From Chaetoderma sp. LZ-2023a (Eukaryota; Mollusca; Caudofoveata; Chaetodermatida; Chaetodermatidae): a stretch of 64,000 bases of DNA. Under the pieces are notes generated by a model. It was not told where the DNA came from. It searched no databases and saw only the letters and a program-made list of their open reading frames with translations. Below are positions 45,203-59,399 of this stretch, one piece after another (positions within the stretch are counted from its first letter, which is position 1; each line of letters begins with the position of its first letter). The stretch lies in the NCBI GenBank assembly GCA_034401795.1, contig CM067373.1, forward strand, positions 42,981,142 through 43,045,141, given 5' to 3'. The position numbers and the translations under genes are program-made.

Positions 45203-45579
45203 GTTTCAATGATGCTAAAGTACCGGTTTTCGATATAACTAAGTTGATTGTGCAATATTTGTTGGCTATTTCAAACAGTGCCTGACCTGAAAAAATATAT
45301 CAGTGTTGTGTATGGAGAGTGACATTATTACGATTTTACTTCTACATTATGATGTTGAAATTCGACGAATTACACAATATTTGTTTTTACTCCGGCACTT
45401 TTCGTCCTTATATTATGAAATAATGCAATTGACGAGTAAAGTCGATTAGCATCGTGGAGAATAACCTGGGAATAACGCTAAAATGCGGAACGGCGGAACG
45501 CACGGTTCCAATCCATTACCGTACCTACAAACTTCAACCATCTAAAAGTGTTGCCTTACAAGTCAAGGCTGTTGCATCG

Positions 45580-47870
45580 GGATCAGAAAAATAGCACCAA
45601 TTACGCCCAGAATTCTACAGATAATAAAGAACAAAAACCAAAGTTAGACAAAATATCTGAAAACCTGGAATAAAGTAGATAGACTAGCGTACACCAATCT
45701 CCGGAATAAACTAGAAACACTAACTAGAAATGCAAAGCGGAATAAAGAAAAAGATATTGCCAGGAGTGTAAAATCAAACCCCCAAACATTCAATTTTCAT
45801 GTAAATCGCATGATAAACATCAGCACAATAATATCAGAACTGGAAGTTGAAGTAGATGGCCCCATGCAGAAAATACAAAACGATGCTGATAAAGCAGAAG
45901 CATTAGCAAAATTCTACAGAACTGTTTTTAATAATGAAAATACAGCACAGATCTTGATAAGCAAAATTACATCAATAATTCAGATGATACTGAATTCAAC
46001 GGTAATGAAACTATTATAAACTTATAGAATCTGTCAATATCTCGAAGTCACATGGGGGGGGGGGGGGTGGGTGGGGTGTTGTGTGTGTGGGCTAACAAAA
46101 TCCATCATCGACTCATAGATGAGCTCAAGGAAGTGGTCTACAACCTCTTACTTTGATATTCGACAAACCTATCACCACAGTGAGGGTACCAAATCAATGG
46201 AAGCTATAGCTAACGTGACACCAATCTTTAAAAAGTGAGCAAAAAAGGAACTTGGTAATTATAGGCCAATAACCCTAACAAGTATAATATGCAAGTTAAT
46301 TGAAAACTAATTCGAGACAAGATAGTCAAGCACATGAAGGAAATCCCCTATTCAGTACCAAATAATTCGGCTTCATTAAAGGAAGGTCTTACACACTACA
46401 ACTACTAAACATATTAGATCACTGGACAAATATTCTCGATGACTCTGGTGAAATAAATGTAGTATACATGGACTTTATGAAAGCCTTTGATAAAGTCCCC
46501 CATGAGGGACTTATGGTGAAACTCAAGGCTTATGGATTTAGTGACAGAATGTGTAATTGGACAGGGAACTTTCTAAAACAACGCAAACAGAAGGTACGTG
46601 TAAACAACACATTCTCGTCTTGGCATGATATTAATAGTGGTGTGCCATACAGGAAGTGTAATTTGTCCTATCTTATTTGTCATCTACTTACCTGATCTCC
46701 CGGATAACATAAGTTCAGAAGTCTATCTATTTGCTGATGACACAAGGATATATAAAGAAATTTAATACAACAAAGACATTGATATAGTCCAGAAAAACCT
46801 CGACTCCATGAATGACTGGACAAATATTTGGCTCCTGAAATTCCATCCCAGCAAATGCCACATCCTAGAAATAAAAACAAAACCATACAATGACAACAAA
46901 ACATAATATCTGCACAACGATGATGGATCTCCCATAGCTCTAGAACATACAGAACTCCAAAAAGATATTGGTGTACTCATAGACAGGCAACTAAATTTTA
47001 GTAAACACATACAACAGCAAGCAAACAAGTCTAACAAGATCATGGCAATAATTCGGAGAACTTATACATATCTAAGCGAGGAAACATTTAGTTTACTATA
47101 CAAGGCATTGGTACGACCACACGTTGAATATGCAAATAGGGTGTGGTGCCCATACAAAGTGAAAAACATCATAAGCATTGAAAATATACAAAGAAGAGCA
47201 ACCAGGCAGATTCCTTTAATGAAAGGGATGAGCTTCCTGATAGGCTAAAAAATCTAAATCTCCCGACATTAAAATATTGCAGTCTTCACACAGAGACATG
47301 ATAGAAGTTTATACAACTATGCATGGGCACTATGATAAACAAGTAACACAAAAGTTGTTCACAATGAACCATTCAATAACAAGAGGCCACACATACAAAC
47401 TGAAAAAGAACCACTTCTCACATGAACTCTGGAAACAGTATATCACAAATGGAGTAATTGATTTCTGGAACTCACTCACAGACAAAATCGTAACTTCCCC
47501 CACCATGAACACATTCAAGAATAGGCTAGATAAGTACTGGTCTAATCAAGACAAAATTTGACTACAAAAGCCGAATTACACAATAACAGTCTAGTAATTC
47601 TATTGGAACACAGATGCTTATTAGCCTGCGTTCTGTACAATCTATCTTGTCTTATCATTATCTCAATTCAATTCAAGTAAATTTGTAGTAGTGACTAACT
47701 CTAGGCCCCTGTCAATGCTTTCCCTGAGTAGCCGCAGAGGCAGAGGAACTAACACTCATCTCATCTAACCAGTAGGGGTCTTTCTCAGTGTGGCATTATT
47801 GCACTTCAGCATATAACACACACTCACATACATATATATTGTCTTTGTACGTGCATCCAATTGCACATTT
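45580..47870 (+). pseudogene. CR1-like LINE ORF2 with 3' tail (mirror of 19660-21900)
   Basis: Plus-strand pieces in order: ISELEVEVDGPMQ (45.8 kb), MDFMKAFDKVPHEGL (46468), SGVPYRKCN, LFADDTRIYK (FADD near 46729-46740), LVRPHVEYANRVWCPYK (47.1 kb), FWNSLTDKI (47.46 kb). Same frameshifts as the left copy, so decay preceded the split of the arms. Confidence 0.8.
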
Positions 47871-48194
47871 ATGTGGCGTTTTTGCACGTCAGGTTATAAT
47901 ACACTCTTGCATACATATATGTTGTCTGTGTTACATATTTACTAAACTGATGCGTCACTAACACACTATTCAATTGATGTACATTTCTAAAGTGAACATC
48001 AATTTGTAAGTTGCCAATGCGCCCGCATGCAATGACTATCAAGCACCATGCAAGGTCACCACATTTTGTGCCAGTGACATATGGTTGTGCAAAGAATGCA
48101 AAATCATACGAGTAGAAGAAAGAAGAGAAACGCAAACAAAGGTAAAAGCTTCTGAAGCAGCTAAAACACGAACTGAAATAGCATTCCCATTCTG

Positions 48195-49203
48195 CCATCC
48201 TCACCAGCCAAAGATCAAACATACCTCAGCAACTTAAAAGAATGGGCAGACACCTGGCAAATGTGGTTCAATGCGTCCAAATACAAAGCAATGCACTTAG
48301 GCAGATCCAATGCGAAGATGATGTATACCATGATAGAGAACAGCCAGGAGATCATTCTAGAAGATGCCACCTGTGAAAAAGTCCTGGGCATTTACGTCGA
48401 CGACAATCTAAAATTCACATAATATGTGTAGACGGCAGTCAACAAAGCCAACGAGATCCTTGGTATGATACGAAGATCATTTATTTGCCTGGAAGTCAGC
48501 ACACTTATATTGCTTTGCACGAGCCTAGTGAAGCTACATCTAGAATACAGAAATGCGGTATGCCCCCCCCCCCCCCCCCCCGCACCAAAACTATATCTGG
48601 CTCATCGAGAATGTTCATCGTCAAGCTACAAAACTGATAGCAGGCCTGAAAGATAGTCCATGTGAAAACCGCTTGAAGGCACTAAATCTGCCCAGTTTGA
48701 TATACAGGCGCTTGCGTGAAGACCTAATAGAGACTTACAAGTATGTTCATTGGATCTATGATGTAAATCGTGAGGAGCTGCTGCCATCTCACGATGGACA
48801 TCACACGAGAGGTCACAGCTTGAGACTGCTAAATGAATTTTTTTAATTTAACACACAGAAGAGATTTTTCAACATTCGGGTGACAAATTACTGGAATGGT
48901 CTACATGAGTCAGTAGTCACAGCTCCTATGCTCAACACCTTGAAGGCTTCAAGGGAAGACGCGACAAGTTTTAGAAAGATCAGATGTTCAAAAATGACTT
49001 TCCCATCAAACTCGTCCGCACACACCCACATGTACAACAGGTACAAGAGGAATCAACCGAAGTTATCGAAAATGAATATGAAGATCTGCTACAGGCTGTT
49101 TAGCCTAATCAGCAGAAAAGGACTATGTAACTATGTAATTATAAGAATGAGAGGGCAGAACAAATCTCCTATCACATCGATAACAACTTCTATGGGTACA
49201 TAA
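48195..49203 (+). pseudogene. LINE RT C-terminal domain (mirror of 18318-19345)
   Basis: MWFNASKYKAMHLGRSN, then VKLHLEYRNAV, a C19 run (48563-48581), ENVHRQATKLIAGLKDSP, LPSLIYRRLREDLIETYK and NYWNGLHESVV. Confidence 0.75.
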
Positions 49204-49249
49204 TGACCATTAGTGAATCGGAAAATACTGTCATTCTTTCTGATATCAT

Positions 49250-49257
49250 ATAGAAAG

Positions 49258-49351
<94 letters not shown>

Positions 49352-50880
49352 GAGCACTGATGTTGAAGTCATACCAACTACAGCTACAAGCACCAATATT
49401 ACACTATCTACAACTGCTACACACACTCATGTTGAAGCCACACCCATAACTACTACAAACACTATTACAGATAATATAACCATTGCAGATGTAAATGGTG
49501 GTGTCAGGTCCAAAGCAAAATATAAATGCGGTAAACCGGACTCTGACTACATGATAAAATGTGACACCTGTAAATACTGGGTGCATTTTATGTGTACATA
49601 TCTCCCACCTTACATGCTTTCAACCCTAGCATCCACCAAGCGTAAGTACATATGTCAGGACTGCTGCTAAAACTGAGAATTTAGGTGCTGTCATTAATGA
49701 AATGAAAAATGTTAAAGGAAGACCATAGACAACTCAAAAAAGAATTCCAAAACGTTGCAGGCATCGAATGATATGTCATCACAATATTCTGTAGCTTCTA
49801 GACAGAAATTATGTACTAATGCCATTGACATAGACATCAACTGGCCCTCAGCGATAGCATGTCTACTCTAAGGCAAAACTAACCATTCAGGAGTCAATGA
49901 TAATATCAAAATAAAGCAAGATAAACTGGTCCAAATAAGTCTGGCATTGGTAAACAACTGTAAAAAATTAGAGTTAACATTACCATCCATTCAAGAAAAC
50001 CAATGTTCATTTCACACAAACTATAAACCTATAGGTAATATCCATGCCCAAAGTGCACCACTGCATACCACCCAGCTGCGGGACACAGAGACACCACCGA
50101 TTCGTCAACATCATTACATAAACAATACAGATGACAACTATACTAAACCAGGTACCAGAAGCTATAGACATGGTGTGCTTAATAGCTAGAGCAATGCAAA
50201 CAAGGGTGGCCGACTTCATACCAAACCAGTTTCCCAGAGCAGTTAGAGCAATGTAGAGTACCAGAACTACAATAGACAACCATCCTTGTAATCAACACTC
50301 AAACTACAACAACCAAGACAGCTCTAATCATTGGAAGCTCAATACTCAGTAAACTTAGTGGTAGGTTTATGTCGACAGAAATGCATGGCATCACAGTCAG
50401 ATCCTATGGTGGGGATAGATTTAGTGAAATTGCAGAAAAACGTAAAGCAGATAGCATGATCAATGAATATGATGCAGTCATTGAAAGAGCCAAATCACTA
50501 GCTCCAAACACTCAAGTGTATGTATCATCCCTGCTGCCATGACCCCAAACACACATGAGAGCAACCTAGTTTCTGAGTTTAATGAAATTCTCAGTTCTCT
50601 AGCAGAATGGCACAACGTAACCCTAGCCAACAACACAGAACTCTACTTATTCTAATGGGGAAGCGATTGAAGAACTTTTCCGAGACTTTATTCACCCAAA
50701 TTATCATGGAGTCAAAATGGTTTCACTATTTGAACTCACGTATCCATTCCCATCAAGACAACACAACCCATAGAAACACGATCCCTTATTCTTTTTAAAG
50801 GAATAAATGCATAGGAAAAAGACAAAATACTGCATAAATATTTACCAAATACAGAAATAACCAAGCCAATATATCTATAT
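49250..50880 (+). pseudogene. LINE ORF1 with poly-Thr, PHD-like finger and SGNH remnants (mirror of 16640-18263)
   Basis: (ACT)n at 49258-49352 reads as poly-Thr, then TDVEVIPTTATSTNITL, the finger KCDTCKYWVHFMCTYLPP (49.5-49.67 kb), and ALIIGSSILSKLSGRFMS (50.31 kb). It carries about 31 bp (near 50660-50690) that the left copy lacks. Confidence 0.7.
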
Positions 50881-51099
50881 AACAGATACCACAATTTGGT
50901 TGATGAACGTACAGTTCCACAACAAATGGATACTAACATATGTCTATTCTCGAGTTGAGCGTGCTGAGTCCTGCTTTCTTGAGGCCACATTGTAGCACAC
51001 TTAGCAGATTTATGCAATGACGTCCTCTCCTGGCTTTATATTTACTGGCTCCCAGTAGGACGAATTCCAAGGCTCTCTGTACTGGCGTGTCTTCTTGCA

Positions 51100-52220
51100 T
51101 CCTTAGTCCACATTGTCTGCATATTCCATCTCTAGCGGCATGCCATGCACAGACACTGGAGGTTTAGTCTTGTCAAATTTTTCCGCATGGATTTCAATGC
51201 AGCAGCAAGGTAACATGTGAAAAGCACAGGGGATAGACGATCTCCCCATGAGGAGCCGTTTGATGTCTCAAACTCTACAGACTACACTGACTTGACTCGT
51301 ACCCTCAGCTCCGTGTCTGTAAGTAGTAGTCTCACTAGTCATAGCTCATTTTCATTGCAACTGGCCTGGTGTAGTACATCTAGGATCTTTGAGCGCTTAA
51401 TTGTGTCGAAGGCTCGTGACATGTCAATGCCCCTTTTGTTGAAATCCTAGTGTTTGGACATACCTACTGACACACGCATGCATTGAGCCCATGCAATGAC
51501 TGCGCTGCTGCAGCCACGTTTGAAGCCACTTTGACATGATCCGGTGAACTCATCGATCTTGTCTCAGATGCAGCATAGAGTAACATTGGATAGGATTCTT
51601 CGTATGCTGCTGAGGAGCACAATGGGCTACAGATTGGCTGGCGGAGCAGGTGGCTTCTTAGGCATGGGTAGCGCGATAAGGATGCCTTGGCCTACAGCAT
51701 TGATGGGAAGGCGGTGCATAAAAGCTGAATTGATTAGGTGCGTGATCAGTTTTGAGATAATGTCACTTGCATATTTGAATAGATTATTGCTCATGCCACC
51801 AGGTCCAGATGAGCATCCATTTTTCAGGTCTAACTGCCTTCTCAGCTTCTGCTTGTTTTAATTGGTGTTAGTAATAGCATGGGGTTTCCTTAGAATGGTT
51901 GCAAGGGCTCATTATCATGGTCAGTGAACTGTTCCTTGACCCATTCTCAAATTGCCTCGGCTTTGCCATGGTCAGTCCTGATAAAGTGTCCTTCAGAGTT
52001 GTGGCCAGTGAGTGGTGGTGTGTAGTTAGTAACTCTCAGGGCTCTGGCTGCCCTAAGCATTTTGTGACAATCATCCGTGGCAGTGATTTCATCTGCTAGG
52101 TAGTCTGCTTGTTGAATAGCAAGATCTTTTAAGCATTCACTATTGTGGTGCTGAATGTTATTGCGTTTCCAGCATTGTTTGGTTTGGCCACTTTGATAGA
52201 TCCACGAATTGACAGGCACG
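51100..52220 (-). pseudogene. Non-LTR RT, decayed (mirror of 15330-16480)
   Basis: Reverse complement of the left copy with minor substitutions; MSRAFDTIKRSKI-type motif A near 51430-51390. Confidence 0.7.
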
Positions 52221-52289
52221 ATTAATAGAACGGCGTTCAGTAGTTGATGGATTCGTCATGCCAGAGTTTCCCAGGTGAGGCGGTGTCTT

Positions 52290-52640
52290 ATGTGGATTAC
52301 TTACACATTTGGCATGTGAGTTACCCAAATGATTGCAGTGTGCAAGAGGGCATTTACATTTGACTGTACCATCAAGGGTGGGTGGGGGGGGGGCAAAGGC
52401 AAATGGTCAAGAAATTGATTGTACCGCAACAACTCTGGAACCATTGGAGGGAATTCAACAAAATTTTGTATGTGAGTTACCCATATGATTGTGGAGTGCA
52501 AGATGACATTTACATTTCTGGCCTCAGGGGGTGGAGCGGGCGTCAAAAGGTCAATAAATTGATTGTAATGAAACTCATCAAAACTGTTGGATGGAATTCA
52601 CCTAAATTTCGTATGTGAATTAGCCATACGATTGCAGAGT
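52290..52640. repeat. Three-copy tandem repeat (mirror of 14910-15260)
   Basis: Units marked by GAGTTACCCAAATGATTGCA, GAGTTACCCATATGATTG and GAATTAGCCATACGATTGC. Confidence 0.6.
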
Positions 52641-52659
52641 GGCAGATGCTAGTTACATC

Positions 52660-53035
52660 TTCCTCTACCCACAGGGGGTTAAAAGGCCAAAGTGGTGAAC
52701 CTGGCGATGTGCAGTGTCACGTCATCAACTGAACAATCTAGTTATGTCTGTGATTGGTCTGGAGATACTATCACCTGCCCACTTAAATAGTTTATTGATG
52801 AAACGGTTTGGTCCAGATGCACGCCCATTTCTCAGCATGCCTTCTCATCCTCAATTGTTTTGACCGGTTTGTAGTAACCTGATGTCAGCTACAAAAGGGT
52901 GTAATGGCTCATTGTCAGGATCTGGTTATTGGATCTTAAACCATTCACTGATCAAATCTCCCTTTCTCTGGTCTGTCACGTTGACATTGGCCTCAATGTT
53001 CTGCATAGAAAGCCATGGTGGTAGACCAGCAACTC
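52660..53035 (-). pseudogene. Degenerate LINE ORF2 fragment (mirror of 14346-14870, internally deleted)
   Basis: It matches 14517-14870 of the left arm. The adjoining 170 bp are missing, so GTCTACCACC-side sequence joins directly to the 14331-14345 flank at about 53035-53050. Confidence 0.5.
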
Positions 53036-53050
53036 CATATGATAATGTCT

Positions 53051-53929
53051 AAACCTCTTCTACGAAGAAAATGTACTCGATATCTTCAGTGCAGATGACA
53101 CCTTCACGCTAGTCTCCGCTGCAAGTACCATCATAGTTGTGAAACTAGCATGACCATTGCAAATACACCGGTTACTTTATTGACCTTTTCAATAAATGTT
53201 TTTCAAAATTCATGCCTCGATCTATAGAGACCGATGTCCTTTTCTAACTCTGATGTCAGTATCGTGTGTTAGTGTCAGAAATAATGTGATGTCGCGCTGT
53301 CTTCATCTGCAACAATTTATGTTGACATATTCACCGATCACACTTCTGGATAGATTTGAAATTTACTATGCTATGACCGTTTCAGCAAAGTTTGAGTTAG
53401 ATCAGCCCAGGAGTTTGTGAGTAGTCGCTTAAACAATTTCCTGGATATTTTTTGAAATCTAAGATGGTCACCAAAAGAATGGAATAAAGAAGATTTCTGC
53501 ATATAAGGTCATACCGCTATCACAAGAGGCCTTCCAGCCAAGTTGAATGGAGATAACTGTAGTGGCTTAAGAGGAATTATCTCTTAAACAATTTCTGGGA
53601 CATTTTTATGAATCCAAAATGATCATAGAAAGATTTGACCAATCACATTTTTGTACAGGTCCGAAGCTTTTAACACCTCCCTAACTAGCGTCCTTCCACA
53701 AGCAACAGTGGAAGGAAGCTCAATTATGTGGGGCTCAACTAGGGAGGGGTTGCCACCCTCCCATGCTTGGTGTCTTCTCCGCTGGAAGAAATTGAATATT
53801 TAGAAGATATTCTGGGATTTCTTGTATTGTGAGTGATAAACAGTATAATGACTGTTTCCTAACTATGGCTATATAGCACAACACCACACATGATGGTGGT
53901 ACCCATTCTCCGATGTCAATAGCTTCCAA
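53051..53929. other. Non-coding, degenerate repeat remnants (mirror of 13471-14345)
   Basis: No exon is recognised. Confidence 0.4.
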
Positions 53930-54100
53930 TCAATGAAGGATTCCAGTTTATCCATCAAACATATGCCCTTACCTATATAGTTTTCTGGAAATTGAGATTC
54001 AGAGTGCAGGGATCAATTGATCCAAACACAGGAAAATCATGGGTGGAGCTTAGTTAGAGATGGGCTGGAGAGAGCTAAAACTGGATTGCTCCATTTGTAG
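53930..54100. mobile_element. Inverted-repeat element lacking its internal hairpin
   Basis: Both ends of the 13080-13470 element are here (AATGAAGGATTCCAGTTTATCC and TAAAACTGGATTGCTCCATT). The 220 bp equivalent to 13209-13428 are absent: GGTAAG joins GGCATATG (about 53963-53975). Confidence 0.65.
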
Positions 54101-55284
54101 TAAGTGACACAGAGGTTAATGAGTAATCTAAAAAACCCAACGTTCTGGAAATGTTCAGAAATCCACAATTGCTTTCGAGAGTATTATTGATTGATAAAAT
54201 TTCTGCACATGTTTGAAGCTTACATGTATCACAAGAACTCTTCCAAACAAGTTTGGCTGAAATCGAGTAGTTATTGAAGTCTTTTAAGCAATTTCCCGAG
54301 CATTGATGAAAATCCAAGATCGTCACCGAAAAGGAATTGAGCAAGGACATTTCTCTATTTATAGTCATAAAGCCGATGAGAATAGACCTCAAATGGTTAC
54401 CTGAATATTTTCGGAAATCAAAGTTGGCCACCAAAAGAATTGACCCTTCAAATTTATGTCTACAAGTTCTGAAGCGTACCATGTAAGAGGCTTGAAGCCG
54501 AGCTTGGATGAAATTAGTCCAGCGGTTAATCACAATTAATCTTTTAAGCAATTTCCTTTACATTTTTGGAACTCCCAGATAGCCAACGAAAGAAGTTACA
54601 ATCAAATTTCTGTATAGAAGTTCTGAAACTTGACACTCTAGGATCCTTTCAGGCAGGTTTGGTTATCAGATCATCGGTTAAGGAGTCGTTCTCTACACAA
54701 TTTCTTTATGCAGAGGTTAATAGTAGTCAAATTTATTTCATTCTATATATAGATAGCTCTCACATTGGTGTTAAAAGAGATACCTCCCTTGATTCACAAT
54801 AGACTCAAATTGGTGTTTTAGAGCATATAAACTTCACTTTCACAATGTGGAAATTAGATGCCAAGAGTATTATGCCACTCAGGTAGAAATTGATCAAAAG
54901 ATGACAAAATGAGCTGCCTGGATATTTTACTATTCATTTCAATAGAAAAATTGTCTGTATTATCTAGACATTAGGTAAGTCTGACATAGTTCTTATATGG
55001 CTTGTAGTTCATGGCCAACTACCAAGTTAAAAGGCAATAGCTCTAAATATGACACAACATAACATTCCATCGAAAGTAATATCTTTCACCATTGGGTCGC
55101 ATACTTAAAAAATCTCAATTGTGATAACTCTGTTGTCCTTTAGTGCATCAACTTCATTTTTTCAATGCCGGTACTAGATTCCCACAGGAACATTTTGAAA
55201 TGTGTCCAGAAACTATGATATAAATCAAATGATCTCCCGCAATGGCAGATATGTTAGTTAGAAATCCCACTGATTATTGTCTCG
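54101..55284. other. Degenerate interspersed repeat (mirror of 11911-13079)
   Basis: A 158-codon frame at 54075-54551 spans the repeat units and is not a gene. Confidence 0.45.
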
Positions 55285-56910
55285 CCTGCGAAGCAGGATC
55301 GAGACATAGGTATCACATTTACGGCGGCGGCAGCGTAAACTTTTAAGTTAAGTTTATATCTCAGCAATGCCTGACCCAATTGGAAGCAAACTTAGGTACA
55401 TGGTGATATACATCAAAAGGAAGCAGCATGCTGATGCACGCATCATGAGGTCAAGTTTATGGTGTCAAAGTTCATGGTATAATTTTGGTTAATATTTTAT
55501 GTTAAGTTTTTGCGTTAAACAAAAGTTATTGCCTTATATCTCAACAATGCCTGATCCAATTGGAACCAAATTTGGGTACATGGTGATATACATCAAAAGG
55601 AAGCAGCATGCTAATGCAGACATCATGCGGTCAAGGTTATGGGGGTCAAAGGTCATGGTATAATATTTGTTAATATTTTACGTTACGTTTTTGCATTAAA
55701 CAAAAGTTATTGCCTTATATCTCAGCAATGCCTGATCCAATTGCAACCAAACTTGGGTACATTGTGATATACATTGAATGGAAGCAGCCCACTGATAAAG
55801 CGGTCATGATGTCAAGGTTATGGGGTCAATGGCCACAGTATAATCTTTGTTAATATTTTACGTTAAGTTTTTGCATTAAACAAAAGTTATTGTCTTATAT
55901 CTCAGCAATGCCTGATCCAATTGGATACACGGTTACCTATAATGATAGGATGCAACATGATGATGTTGGGGTCAGAACGTCAAAGATCAATATCACTGTG
56001 ACCTTGATACAGAACTCTGCCGTTTCCAAATTAAGTTTTTGCGTTTAGCAAAACCTCTCAGCTTATATTTCAGGATTGGTTAAGCCTATTGCAAGTAAAC
56101 TTGGATACATGGTTACCTATAATGATAGGATGCAGCATGACGATATTGGGATCACAAAGTCAAAGGTCAAGGTCACTGTGACCTTGATAGAGAACTCTGT
56201 GCTATTTCAACATTAAGTTTTTGGGTTTAGAAAAACGTCTCGGCTTATATTTCAGGACTGGTTAAGCCTATTGCAACTAACTACACTTGGATACATGGTT
56301 ACCTATAATGATTGGAAGCAGTGTGATGATGTTGTTGTCACAAGGTCAAAGGTCAAGGTCAATGTGACATTGATACAGAACTCTGTTATTTCAACATTAA
56401 GTTTTTGCATTTAGCAAAGCTTTTCATCTTATATTGCAGGATTGGTTAAGACTATTGCAACTAAACTTGGATACATGGTTACCTATAATGTTAGGAAGCA
56501 GCATGATGTTGGTGTCAGAAGGTCAAAGGTCAATATCACTGTGACCTTGATACAGAACTCTGCTTTTTCAACATTAAATTTTTGCGTTTAGCAAAACGTC
56601 TCGGCTTATATTTCAGGATTGGTTAAGCCTATTGCATCTAAACTTCTTAGATACACGGTTACCTATAATGATAGGATGCAACATGATGATGTTGGGATCA
56701 CAAGGTCAAAGGTCAAGGTCACTGTGACCTTGATATAGAACTCTGCTATTTCAACATTAAGTTTTTGCGTTTAGCAAAACTTTTCCGCTTATATTCCAGG
56801 ATTGGTTGAGGCTATTACAACTTGGAAACCTGGTTACCTATAATGTTAAGAAGCAGCATGATAACATTGAGGGCAGAAGGTCAAATGTCACGGTAACTGT
56901 GACAAACAGG
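55285..56910 (+). repeat. Dispersed element with GACCT minisatellite (mirror of 9890-11910)
   Basis: Nine or so units. The hairpin head GTCTCGCCTGCGAAGCAGG/ATCGAGAC is at about 55280-55306. It has two units fewer than the left arm; the variants with GACCGCTTTATCGG and CTTTTCATCGGCGGG are absent. Confidence 0.85.
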
Positions 56911-57699
56911 GAACAGACGAGACATCTAATTCCACAGAATTCTTGTCATAGACGTATGTATGCATGAACTGACCAAAGAGGATAATGACTATGAATAAAA
57001 ACTATAACTAATAAAGAATGAGCCTTCCCATAAGGTTTCGTCAAGATACTGCAAGCAAGTCAAGTTATCGAATGAAAACACAACATTTGCATGGATGGAC
57101 GGACACATGGACAGAAAGACAGATGGATGGATGAACTGAATGATCCACGAAATAACCAGCATTTCCCTACTAGTACTAACATAGCCAACTCTCGTCATGA
57201 TACTCCAACCAAGTTATCGAAAGAAAACCAAAAATTTGTATTTTCTAATTGGAATCATTAGAGGTATTATAAAATGGCATAACTCATACACACAAACATA
57301 CGACAACCAGACAAGATATAATATGTAGATATTTAATAAATAAGTTTCATTTACATTTCTTTACAATTTTATGTGCATCATAACAAAATCAATCATTATT
57401 TAATCAGATCCTTTAAGGCATTAAAACAATTCTAGTAAACAACAAATAAATGACAATAATTATATCTATATTCTGAATCAAGGTAATTTCTTCAGTTCAA
57501 TAAGCAGCCTACCAATTCCTAGCAATATTTAAAAACAAATTACCAAATATATTAATACAATTTAATGCCATATCATTATATTAATGCAGAGCTGCTGAAG
57601 TAAACAAAACATTAAATTTAACCTTGTATATCATACATGGCATCGAAGTAGTTTCAAAATACTTAAAAGCTGACAGATATGGATACTTTTAAAACTAAG

Positions 57700-57925
57700 A
57701 TTTAAACCTTCAACCCCATAATTCAGCCAAAAACGGCTTCTGCAGTCATCTTGAGAAATCTCTGTTTGCAGACGAAGAGAAGACTATTTTTTGAAAATTT
57801 ACCACTGGAATGACTGACGTGATAAATGAGTAATTCATTCAAGTGGCAAATTTTCAAAAATAATCATTATTAAATGGAGATTTTCAGTGAGAAAATTGAA
57901 TTTTTCTTGAACAAATTTGACAGTT
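57700..57925. mobile_element. TTAA-type hairpin MITE (mirror of 8893-9126)
   Basis: Stem AAAATTTACCACTGGAATGA and inverse; end TTTGACAGTTAAAGGGTTAA. Confidence 0.7.
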
Positions 57926-58034
57926 AAAGGGTTAACTGTTGAAATGTTAAAGCATTATGCTGCTAGTTACCTGGATACTGACATAAGCCTTTTTTTGGTT
58001 TCTAATTGTGAATTGTTAAGATTGGTAAAGAAAA

Positions 58035-58240
58035 TTGAAATGGTTGCCCAATAAATATCAATTTGCAGATGAAGGGAATGCTATTTTTGAAATTTACTAC
58101 TGGAATGACTCGCTCGGTTATCGAGACAGTCTTTCCAGTGGCAAATTTTCAAAAATAGCATTCCCTTCATCTGCAAATTGGCATTTCCCAAGATCACTGC
58201 AGAAACCATTTTTCAGGCCATCTTGACTATTAAGGAAAGA
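58035..58240. mobile_element. TTAA-type hairpin MITE (mirror of 8600-8790)
   Basis: Stem GGGAATGCTATTTTTGAAAT and inverse, apex CTCGGTTATCGAG. Confidence 0.6.
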
Positions 58241-58784
58241 CTACCACACACCAAGTGAATAACAAATTTAAAATCATGCAAGAGATTATCTAGCTATTGA
58301 AAGAAAATATTCCTAAAAATCACTTCGGTAAGGTGACTTGGATAACAATTATCAAAAGGCAGTACTTAAATATAACATCAAAATAATTTTGTAACTAAAG
58401 GCTAATTATCGCACTATTTTTTGCAACATATAATTCAAATAAAGTAAAGGTCATTTTAAATCCAAAATCAAAAATATTTAAATCCTGGACTTTATGGAAC
58501 ACTGCTGCTTACCGCTATCGATACATAGTACAATATTCTAAATTTGCAAATAAGTTAATTGGCAAAATGGCATAAGAAATATTTGAAATTACGAGAAGAT
58601 ATCTATTTACCATATTCAACACTGAAATATGTATGTTAAGACACTCATACAGGTAAGCTCCCAAATATTTAGAAATTAATTTCACTTGGACCCAACCCAT
58701 TCAAAGTCCAATTAGAATCAAATTTATATATAGTCAATAGAATATTTTATTTCATACATTTCTTACGATTTAGTCTTTTCGTTT

Positions 58785-58975
58785 CCAAATTGTCAACCAA
58801 TAGAAAAATGGCTTCTGCAGTTGGTCTGATAAATGTCCGTTTTCACTCCAAAAGAAGACTATTTTTTGGAAAATTTACAACTGAAATGACTGGCTGAATT
58901 ATTGAGCCAGGCATTCGTTGTAAATTTTAAAAAATTGTTTTCTCTCGGCATGCAAATGGACATACATTTACTAAA
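58785..58975. mobile_element. TTAA-type hairpin MITE (mirror of 7855-8045)
   Basis: Stem TTTACAACTGAAATGACTGG and eroded inverse. Confidence 0.55.
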
Positions 58976-59167
58976 CAACTATTTAGATTTTTTGATTTTT
59001 CCTAATCTTTACTAATATTAAAGTATTAATGTTGATATCTTCCTAATATAGGATAGATTTACATCTCTAACAACACTGATGCTGCTCACTCACGAGACAT
59101 GAGTGGTCATTATACAGCTAATCTCTCAAACACTATCTGTCTGAGGAGAATAAGGAAAGACAATTAA

Positions 59168-59395
59168 TTAACCAATTAACCCTTGATTCAGTTTTTTCAT
59201 AGAAAATGTCTATTTGGAGAGCAAGAAGACTATTTTTGAAAATTTACCACTGGAATGACTGGCTCGATTATCTAGCCAGTCATTCCAGTGGTAAATTGTC
59301 AAAAATAGTCTCCTCTTGGTCTGCAAATGGACATTTCTCAGGGTCACTGCAGAAGCTGTTTTTGGCTGATATGAGTGTTAAAGGGTTAAGCCATG
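59168..59395. mobile_element. TTAA-type hairpin MITE (mirror of 7440-7657)
   Basis: TTAACCAATTAACCC opens; near-perfect stem around 59230-59310; GTGTTAAAGGGTTAA closes. Confidence 0.75.
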
Positions 59396-59399
59396 TAAT

